A stretch of DNA of 6,801 nucleotides from Holosporales bacterium (GTDB lineage Bacteria; Pseudomonadota; Alphaproteobacteria; BNTO01): NCBI GenBank assembly GCA_031257945.1, contig JAIRNU010000024.1, forward strand, positions 1 through 6,801, in the 5' to 3' direction. The position numbers and the translations under genes are program-made. Each line of letters begins with the position of its first letter. Positions within the stretch are counted from its first letter, which is position 1. Of the stretch, positions 1 to 6,500 are shown piece after piece. A model generated the notes under the pieces. It worked only from the letters and a program-made list of their open reading frames with translations, was not told the DNA's origin and made no database searches.

Positions 1-32
1 AATATAGATCACGACAGCTACGGCCCGGCCCC

Positions 33-52
33 GGGGTGGGTGGGGGCTAGGG
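33..52 (+). other. Canonical G-quadruplex motif
   Basis: Four G runs of 4, 3, 5 and 3 bases are separated by loops of 1, 1 and 3 bases (T, T, CTA). Short loops of this kind favour a stable parallel quadruplex in single-stranded DNA or RNA. The motif directly follows the palindrome CCCCGGGG (29-36). A C run at 57-62 could instead pair with the G run at 42-46 to form a hairpin. Whether the region is transcribed, and any function, are unknown. Confidence 0.55.
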
Positions 53-402
53 ATGGCCCCCCATTTAAAGGATATCACAAAAAGGTTAAGGAATAGTTAA
101 TACTTTGCGAATACTTGAAACCCCAAGGAACTCAGGGGATACAGGTGCCGCCAGCTCAGTCTCCCCAGAAATCCAGGAGGTACACTACAGCCCCTTCAAA
201 ATCTTCAAGAATCTTGGTGGATACGCTACTACCACTGTTACCACTATCAAAATCGCCAAAACACTAGAAAAGCAGGAGGCCGCATTATCGCTCCCAGCCA
301 AAACCCTGACAACATACATGGGCGGGGGGCGGGCGCTTCTCACTAGACGCAAGAATTTCCACTATGCTTGTTTCAAGTGTTTGTTCCAACCGCTGAATAC
401 CG

Positions 403-428
403 CGCATTCCAAGGGATAGCGGAATGTG
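403..428 (+). other. Hairpin with a competing stem
   Basis: CATTCC (405-410) pairs with GGAATG (421-426) around a 10-base loop, and the stem extends by a G-T and a C-G pair to 403/428. A second stem, CCGCT (390-394) with AGCGG (418-422), shares bases with the first, so the two cannot form together. No T tract follows, so it does not look like an intrinsic terminator. It may be chance in a GC-rich stretch. Confidence 0.3.
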
Positions 429-565
429 TAGGGTGCTGAGGTGTGGAGTGCATGATCTCTCGGGCCCTATGGGACGGCGCCAAGCAACCGTCGCACCGAA
501 TCCCCCATAAAAAATACCGTGCTGTAAATCATTTCTTAACTTCTATTAGCTACTGTCTATCAGTG

Positions 566-573
566 GGAGGTGA
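566..573 (+). promoter_or_regulatory. Strong Shine-Dalgarno sequence before gene 1
   Basis: GGAGGTGA is an eight-base match to the usual complement of the 16S rRNA 3' end. Seven bases separate it from an ATG at 581, which is good spacing. Seventeen bases separate it from ATG 591, the first start available in the long gene's frame, because a TAA at 579-581 closes that frame just upstream. The ATG 581 frame encodes only 25 codons and ends at 658. Either ATG 591 is used despite long spacing, or the short frame is translated first, or a base was gained or lost between the two (see findings). Confidence 0.6.
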
Positions 574-590
574 TTTGATAATGGTTTATA

Positions 591-3302
591 ATGAATATTT
601 CAAAAATTGGGGTGCTTGCTACGGTCTTGTGGCAAGGGGCTGTGTATACCGAGCTTGAAGCAGGGACTAATTCACCAATAAAACAGCTATGCGCTAGTAT
701 TGTTGACCAGGGGAATATGGCGCTAGAATATCTTAACGGCAATTCTTTGCATTTTATTCCTAATGCATTCGCAGTTAATTCAAATAACTGGCAATTTATG
801 CAGCAATTCGATCATATACTAGGCAATATAGTCGCGCATCAAAACATTCTCCCATTTTTAAGATACAAGTATGCAGGGAATAATATCACTCGCGTCGATT
901 TATTGTTTAATGATGTCGTTAACGCTCCGGCGGACTCAGCAAACAAAGCCTTTGCTTTTTTCCGAAGCGCTGCGAACATTGCTATGCCAAAATCATGGAA
1001 GAAGATGCCGTTTCAGATACCCATTGCTGATTACACGCTACTTTCTTTTTCTGCTGCGGGCTTGAAGCACCTTGGCCCATGGGGTCTTGCGGGGCACTAT
1101 GACCTGCGAACAGTTAACTTGCCATCTGCGGAAAGTATCGGGTTTTTGGCGTTCTTTTCGTGTGATAAACTCGCATTTGCGCAATTTTCCGATAAGCTAA
1201 AATTCATCAGTAGCGACGCTTTCCAGGATCACCCCTTCGTCATGAATATTCCGCACGCCACGCATTTTATCTCTTGGCCGCAGTCATGCCGTTTACTACA
1301 AATATCAGACTTACTTTGCGGCCCTCAAGATGACTCATACTACAAAGGAGGGTTTTCATGGGCGTCCCAGCATATGCCAGGCTTACTTGGGTATCAAGAT
1401 AGCAAACATGCCGGCATGGTAAACCGGGCTGTGGTGAGAGGTGGTAACATGTCGTTGACACTTGATATTACTTGCCTTGGCAGGAAGAATATCTTGCCAG
1501 GATTAATGGCAAAATTATGCCTTTTAATAGGAAAAATGTTTGACGCAGCCACTTCGTTCGCTGTTAATATACGATTTGATCCCTCAATTCAAAATATAGT
1601 AACGACAAGTTATATTCGCGATATTTTGTCAACAAACATGCTAACACAGGCAGAAATGGACGAAATAAATGAAGAAATGAACCAAAGACAGGACGAAATA
1701 AACAACAAGCAGGCCGAAATGGACCAAAGACAGAGCGAAATATACGGCAAACAGAACGAATTGACAGGGGATCTGTCCCAAGAAGAAATAGACCAATTGC
1801 AGGAAGAAATAGGTCAACTACAAGAAGAAATAGACCAACTGCAAGAAGAAAGAGACCAACTGCAAGAAGAGATAACGCAAGTACAGAAAGAATATACGAT
1901 ATGCCTAGCATGGCGAATATTGCCGGTACTATTCGAGAACAGAACTAGTTATTTTCTTGACTTTAGAAATATTGCGCTATCGAAAAGTGATATCCTTTCT
2001 CTTGAAATTGGCGACTTCCCGTGGGTCATCTCACTGCCCCATATCACAACCGTTGATGCATCGTTTAATTCGCTTTTTCAACGCCTTCAAGGAGTAATAT
2101 TCCCCGATGTTGGCTCAATTACAGACGGCGCGTTTACTGATTGCCAGCACTTCACAACCTTGGGCTTCAAGGATACTACCACTTTCTCTGGAACCCCTCT
2201 TGCCGGGTTAGCACCATTAACCCTAGAACTCACAGTAACACAGCCAAAAAGCTATGCTAACTTTCTGGATACGTTATGGGCCGCGGGATTAGAATTTTCT
2301 AATGTGCAAAACTTTACCATCAAACTCACAGATGCGGTGGCGCAGAGCGATGATTTAGGGACGTACGTAACAAGCTTGCTAGCTGCCTGTTTTCCGTCGT
2401 TCAACTTAAAAGTGGCGAGTGTTGTTGATAAAATCCTTAATCTCGATTTATCAAATTCGAATCTTGCTGATATTTACGATCTTCCTGTCGATAAATTTTC
2501 AAGGGAGTATTCTTGGATATTTACTCTGCCAGACGGATTTAAACACTTCATAATAGGGACACAGCTAAATTATCCAGAGGAGACGTACCTAATAAAATCA
2601 GTAATTTTGCCAGAAGGCTTGGAGGAGGTCCCCTCTAATGCCTTTGCCAACTACCCGCAACTTACCTCCGTAACAATCCCGAATTCTGTAACAACAATTG
2701 GAAACCATGCTTTTTACGAGACACCACTTACTTCCGTGACAATCTCTAATTCTGTGACGACAATTGGCGTGAGTGCTTTTGAGAGTGTGCGTCTTACCTC
2801 AATCATAATCCCCGATTCTGTAACGACAATTGGATCGCATGCTTTTAAATATACACCACTTGCCTCTATCACAATCCCTGATTCTGTAATGACAATTGAG
2901 GACTATGTTTTTGAGGGCTGTCCACTTCAATCAATAAAGATAAATTGCAATACACCAAGTAACAATGGGGTCATCGCAATATTAGACAAAATGCTTAACT
3001 CAGCGCTCTTTAGTGCCGCTAACCTTAACACCCTCCAAGTCGCTCTATCACCATCTCTTCTTGCCGGAAAGACCACTGCAGACCTGAAAGACTACGTCCA
3101 AGGAATCCTGAACATTGCTACGGATAACGCCATCATCAGCGCTATTGACGGGAAACCAGAAAAGCTATTCGAGCTCGACCTTTCTAATACTGATCTCGTG
3201 CAAGCTGATATCGAGGAGATGACGAAAACACTGCCATGGACAGTGGTATTTAAGAACGGAGAGAAAGTGACGTACGATACGGAAATACGGTGCGCGTTAT
3301 AA
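591..3302 (+). CDS. BspA-type leucine-rich-repeat protein with inserted coiled coil
   Basis: A 903-aa protein, probably exported. ATG 591 is the first start in frame. Residues 1-20 resemble a short signal peptide (Lys5, hydrophobic 6-19), although the cleavage site is weak. Degenerate LRR-like sequence fills about 40-230, including a recognisable repeat with SIGFLAF and ISSDAF around 185-215. Three copies of a roughly 100-residue module follow at 289-478, 545-642 and 782-883. The first is interrupted by a Gln/Glu-rich heptad coiled coil at 353-435. LRR segments lie between the modules, and the clearest is 670-780, with 22-residue units of the form SITIPDSVTTIGxxAF. These units match LRR_5/BspA consensus spacing. 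Characterised BspA relatives are surface adhesins; this ligand cannot be inferred. No LPXTG motif, lipobox or obvious C-terminal membrane anchor is visible. It is followed at 210 bp by a second LRR gene that has its own promoter. The LRR family is secure; the adhesin role is inference. Confidence 0.88.
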   Translation: MNISKIGVLATVLWQGAVYTELEAGTNSPIKQLCASIVDQGNMALEYLNGNSLHFIPNAFAVNSNNWQFMQQFDHILGNIVAHQNILPFLRYKYAGNNITRVDLLFNDVVNAPADSANKAFAFFRSAANIAMPKSWKKMPFQIPIADYTLLSFSAAGLKHLGPWGLAGHYDLRTVNLPSAESIGFLAFFSCDKLAFAQFSDKLKFISSDAFQDHPFVMNIPHATHFISWPQSCRLLQISDLLCGPQDDSYYKGGFSWASQHMPGLLGYQDSKHAGMVNRAVVRGGNMSLTLDITCLGRKNILPGLMAKLCLLIGKMFDAATSFAVNIRFDPSIQNIVTTSYIRDILSTNMLTQAEMDEINEEMNQRQDEINNKQAEMDQRQSEIYGKQNELTGDLSQEEIDQLQEEIGQLQEEIDQLQEERDQLQEEITQVQKEYTICLAWRILPVLFENRTSYFLDFRNIALSKSDILSLEIGDFPWVISLPHITTVDASFNSLFQRLQGVIFPDVGSITDGAFTDCQHFTTLGFKDTTTFSGTPLAGLAPLTLELTVTQPKSYANFLDTLWAAGLEFSNVQNFTIKLTDAVAQSDDLGTYVTSLLAACFPSFNLKVASVVDKILNLDLSNSNLADIYDLPVDKFSREYSWIFTLPDGFKHFIIGTQLNYPEETYLIKSVILPEGLEEVPSNAFANYPQLTSVTIPNSVTTIGNHAFYETPLTSVTISNSVTTIGVSAFESVRLTSIIIPDSVTTIGSHAFKYTPLASITIPDSVMTIEDYVFEGCPLQSIKINCNTPSNNGVIAILDKMLNSALFSAANLNTLQVALSPSLLAGKTTADLKDYVQGILNIATDNAIISAIDGKPEKLFELDLSNTDLVQADIEEMTKTLPWTVVFKNGEKVTYDTEIRCAL
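1455..2024 (+). repeat. Spacer module copy 1 of gene 1, interrupted by coiled coil
   Basis: Residues 289-478. Landmarks shared with the other two copies are an LTLDIT-like strand (289-294), an amphipathic segment with FDAATSFAVNI (317-327), SYIRDIL (340-346), then YFLDFRN (454-460) and PWVISLP (477-483). From Tyr341 to Leu456 is 115 residues, against 26 and 27 between the equivalent residues of copies 2 and 3. The excess of 88-89 residues is nearly all accounted for by the heptad repeat at 353-435. Confidence 0.6.
1647..1883 (+). repeat. Heptad coiled-coil repeats, including five 21-bp tandem copies
   Basis: Residues 353-431 are eleven seven-residue units: six at 353-394 (QAEMDEI, NEEMNQR, QDEINNK, QAEMDQR, QSEIYGK, QNELTGD), then Leu-Ser, then five of QEEIDQL type at 397-431. 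The last five are 21-bp tandem repeats at 1779-1883, differing at few bases per copy. Ile, Met or Leu recur at regular heptad positions, as in a coiled coil. The Gly-Asp-Leu-Ser break between the blocks would shift the heptad register and may be a turn. Confidence 0.85.
2223..2516 (+). repeat. Spacer module copy 2 of gene 1
   Basis: Residues 545-642, uninterrupted. It contains LELTVTQ (545-551), the FLDTLW helix (558-563), FTIKLTDAV (575-583), YVTSLL (592-597), ILNLDLSNSNL (615-625) and SWIFTLP (641-647). It aligns by eye with copies 1 and 3 at matching spacing and lies between two LRR segments. I do not recognise it as a named domain. Confidence 0.6.
2667..2930 (+). repeat. Four 66-bp LRR units in gene 1
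   Basis: Units start at 2667, 2733, 2799 and 2865 and encode residues 693-780 in 22-residue steps of S-[IV]-x-I-x-x-SV-x-T-I-x-x-x-x-F. A degenerate 23-residue unit (670-692) precedes them. The GATTCTGTAA-like and ACGACAATTGG-like blocks are nearly invariant at DNA level, while the solvent-side residues after TTIG vary, as expected for BspA-type LRRs. The usual Cys before the final Leu appears only in the last unit (EGCPL). Confidence 0.9.
2934..3239 (+). repeat. Spacer module copy 3 of gene 1
   Basis: Residues 782-883. It contains IKINCNT (782-788), AILDKML (796-802), LQVALSPSL (815-823), YVQGIL (835-840), LFELDLSNTDL (859-869) and LPWTVVF (881-887). It closes the protein, leaving a 20-residue tail ending EIRCAL. 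It is most similar to copy 2, and the L..LDLSN..L motif is near-identical in both. Confidence 0.6.
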
Positions 3303-3366
3303 TCTGTAACTCGGCTAGTTTCCCGCCATGCAATAAAAGTTGCGTAGTGCTTGGTGTTAAAAATAT

Positions 3367-3383
3367 GGGGGAAAAATTCCCCC
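3367..3383 (-). terminator. Perfect hairpin, terminator-like only on the minus strand
   Basis: GGGGGAA and TTCCCCC form a perfect 7-bp stem around an AAA loop. On the plus strand CTGCGG follows, with no T tract, so it is a poor intrinsic terminator for gene 1. On the minus strand the stem is followed by CATATTTTTAAC, which is terminator-like, yet no minus-strand gene is supported nearby. It may stabilise the 3' end of the gene 1 transcript or block antisense transcription. Confidence 0.4.
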
Positions 3384-3453
3384 CTGCGGTGTAAGGTTGA
3401 AGTATAGTGCGGCTTTCGTGGCGTAGTGGAAAAACACAAGAATTGCCACGGGA

Positions 3454-3482
3454 TTGACATAAGCAGCGATATCTGTAATTAT
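3454..3482 (+). promoter_or_regulatory. Sigma70-type promoter of gene 2
   Basis: A perfect -35 box TTGACA (3454-3459) is followed after 17 bp by AATTAT (3477-3482), which matches TATAAT at four of six positions and carries a TG extension at 3474-3475. Transcription would start near 3489 and give a leader of about 24 bases before ATG 3513. This supports ATG 3513 over a GTG at 3426 in the same frame, which lies upstream of the promoter. Confidence 0.6.
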
Positions 3483-3487
3483 TACAG
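3473..3487. promoter_or_regulatory. 15-bp palindrome over the -10 box (candidate operator)
   Basis: CTGTAAT-T-ATTACAG is a perfect 7-bp inverted repeat about one central base. It covers the -10 element and reaches almost to the predicted start of transcription. A dimeric repressor bound here would block RNA polymerase. I do not assign it to a known regulator, and chance formation in AT-rich DNA is possible. Confidence 0.45.
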
Positions 3488-3512
3488 CATGGAAAGGTTG
3501 GGGACTATTAAA

Positions 3513-6500
3513 ATGATAAAATTAATCAAAGGAACACTGTTATTAACGAACTGTGCGATATGTGTGGTAAATGTTTTTGGCATGGAGCACTCCGATCTGC
3601 CCTTACGATTGTGGCGGGGGCAGGGGATCGAGGAGTGGAGTATCCGGGGGAGGATTTTCCATGAGTGGGAGCTCCATGAGAATGGAACTGGATGTGTAAT
3701 ATATCGGGACAAGAGGGGAGCAGGAAGGTTTATTATCGAAGGGAGTGTTCCCAACTTCGTACTCTCTAGAGATCATTTAGCAAAAATATATCCCTCTCTA
3801 GAAATTGCAACTATTCATGGAATTCAGAGAATTGATGCTGACACTTTTGTTCAGAGTCCGCTTAAGAGTGTTACTTTGTGGAGTGACTTGGAAATTATTG
3901 GGGATCGGGCGTTTGCACGATGTCCGCTATCTAGCAACCTTACTATTCCTAGCTCAGTGCGGATTATTGGCGAGGATGCTTTTTATGGATGTGATCAGCT
4001 GCAGTCAGTAAGATTTTGTGGTCATTCTTTGGAAATTATTGGGGCTCGGGCGTTTGCACAATGTCCGCTATCTAGCGAACTTACTATTCCTGGCTCAGTG
4101 CGAATTATTGGCGAGGGGGCTTTTTGTGAATGTAAGCGGCTGCAAGCGGTAAAATTTGCTGGTAATTCTTTAGAAATTATTGGGAAGCTGGCGTTTGCAC
4201 GATGTCCGCTATATCGCGAAATCACTATTCCTGCCTCAGTGCGAACTATTGGCGAGCAGGCTTTTTATGAATGTATTTGGCTGCAAGCGGTAAAATTTGC
4301 TGGTAATTCTTTGGAAATTATTGATGATTGGGCGTTTACACGATGTCCGCTATCTAGCAAACTTACTATTCCTGGCTCAGTGCGAATTATTGGCATGGGG
4401 GCTTTTTATAGATGTAATCGGCTGCAAACGGTAGAATTTGCTGGTAATTCTTTAGAATTTATTGGGGATTGGGCGTTTGCACAATGTCCGCTATCTAGCA
4501 AATTTACTATTCCTAGCTCGGTGCGAACTATTGGCGAGGGGGCTTTTTATGGATGTAATCGGCTGCAAGCGGTAGAATTTGCTGGTAATTCTTTAGAAAG
4601 TATTGAGGATCGGGCGTTTGCACAATGTCCGCTATCTGGCACATTTACTATTCCTAGCTCAGTGCAGACTATTGGCGAGGATGCTTTTTATGGATGTGAT
4701 CAGCTGCAGTCAGTAAAATTTGCTGGTAATTCTGTAGAGAGGATCGCGGCTGGTGCTTTCCATGGCACAAACTTGAAAATTATAGACTTATCAGAGTGTA
4801 CGAATTTAATCCAACAGTTACGAGGCAGGCAGACAATTCAAGATTTTTTAGAAAGTATATTTTCTTTCGCGGAAGGAGGTACAGGAAACTGCACTATCGT
4901 CCTGCCAGCTGTAGAGGGAAAGATACAGGTATGGGAGGCTGTTAGAGGTGAGTCTATTACATGGCAGCGGTATCAGCTTCCCCAGAAAACATTTCCGACT
5001 ATACAATCTTTCGAACGACTTGGTTTTCATGATTGTATCCACGAGTGGTTTTTCTTTGATGAGACGCAGGGCAGCGCATCGACAGATCTTCCAGAGGACA
5101 TGGGTCGTTTAGTCACGGGGAATTTTTCGGCATTATTTACATGGATTGGTAATGGGGCATTTAGAGGTTCTACAAAGTATATCGACTTGTCCAAATGCAC
5201 TGCATTAAAGATAAGAGATGAGGATGCATTTTTAAATCGCATTTTTGCTTCTGACGATAAAACTCAGTGTGTCGTTCATCTCCCGCCAAAACCCCCAAAA
5301 TGGATGGTAGGGCCGATTCTGAGGGGGGAGTGGGGTTGCGCCGGTAGAAGTTGGAAGCAATTAGCCCCGGGAGGCTATTACCCGGTTGACGGCCCGCAAA
5401 ATTTAACTGGAGCGGAGCGAATAGTGTTTAAGAATCCAGATGCGACCAGAAATTGGGGTACTGTAAGATGTGACGATGTAAAAGCAATTTCTTTTGACCG
5501 TAAAACATTTGCGAATTGTGCGAATATAACGATAGATCAAACTTTTAGTGCTGCTTACCCTAATTTACGGTGGCTTTTAATTCCGGATAAATGTGGTACG
5601 CTTGAGGGCTTCGAAAATAACACAAACATTAAGTCAGTCGTAGTTTCGAATCTTGAAGAAAATGGCGCAGAAGGTGACGCAAAGGTCGCACCTTTTAAGA
5701 ATAGCGGACTTAGGGAAGTTTCGTGGCTGCCGGGGGTAGAACACATTCGGAGCCATTTTTTCGAAGACTGTCAACTATTGAGGTCCATCACCATCCCTCA
5801 CAGTGTAACAAGTATTGGAGAGGCAGCTTTTCGCTGCAGCGGTATTGAAAACATTGATTTCGAGCATAACGAGCTAACACAAATTGCACGTCAAACTTTT
5901 GCTGGATGTAAAAAATTGCAGTTGATCGAAATTCCTAGAAGCGTTACGAGAATAGATCCCGAAGCTTTTGAGGGAAGTGGATTGCAGTGCATCGCATTTG
6001 AACCAGGTAGCTCTTTAACAACAATTGGACCACTTGCTTTTAGAGGTTGTCAGTTTTCGTCCATTGTGATTCCTTCACGCGTTTCTGCTATAGGAATTCC
6101 GGCATTTGCTGAATCTGCTATTGAACACATTGAGTTTGAACCTAACAGTCAGTTGAAAATTATCGAACCAGGAATGTTGTTGGGATGCCAGTTGAAGTCG
6201 ATTACGATCCCAAAAAGTGTTACTACAATCATGGATAATGCGTTTGTTGACACTCAACTTGAGTATATTGCGTTTGAACCTGGTAGTAAGTTGGGAACAA
6301 TTACTTCAGGTATGTTTAGAGGCTGCCAGTTAGAGTCGATTACAATTCCTGCTAGCGTCACAGAAATCGCAGACGACGCGTTTGCTAATACTGGGCTTAA
6401 GCACGTTGCGTTTGAACCTGATAGTAAGTTGAAAACAATTACTCCAGGTATGTTTAGAGGCTGTCAGTTAGAGTCGATTACAATTCCTGCTAGTGTCACA

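Larger units (their letters stand above)
1..590. other. Leader region without a recognisable gene
   Basis: No convincing gene is visible here. The stretch is richer in G and C runs than the two genes that follow. A 104-codon frame opens at a TTG (105-419), and a 71-codon frame opens at a GTG and runs into gene 1 (443-658). Both lack a good ribosome binding site at their start, resemble no family I know and have patchy composition, so I do not call them genes. No tRNA cloverleaf, insertion-sequence end or clear sigma70 promoter for gene 1 was found. What it does hold is a G-quadruplex motif at 33-52, a second G-rich patch at 320-333 with too few separate runs for a canonical quadruplex, a hairpin near 403-428 and a Shine-Dalgarno sequence at 566-573. 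Confidence 0.6.

Noticed and set aside
105..419. 104-codon frame with TTG start
   Set aside because: Rare start, no well-placed Shine-Dalgarno, no family resemblance and patchy composition. It could be chance in GC-rich DNA.
421..500. Possible tRNA or small RNA gene
   Set aside because: Only short, imperfect stems (for example GACGG/CCGTC at 473-492) were found, with no cloverleaf and no T tract.
443..658. 71-codon frame with GTG start overlapping gene 1
   Set aside because: No ribosome binding site at the GTG and no recognisable protein. Only its last 25 codons, from ATG 581, have a good Shine-Dalgarno; that is treated as a finding.
1564..1911. Minus-strand frame of 115 codons reading like a Leu-rich membrane protein
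   Set aside because: It is the reverse complement of the Gln/Glu coiled-coil repeats (CAA and GAA become TTG and TTC), so its hydrophobicity is an artefact. It also has no ribosome binding site.
3426..3512. Upstream in-frame GTG 3426 and ATG 3489 as starts of gene 2
   Set aside because: The GTG lies upstream of the TTGACA promoter and the ATG sits at the predicted transcription start. Both would bury the signal peptide behind an extra segment; ATG 3513 begins directly with it.
3888..4733. CRISPR-like array
   Set aside because: The repeats are contiguous 141-bp coding units without unique spacers and keep an open frame encoding LRRs.
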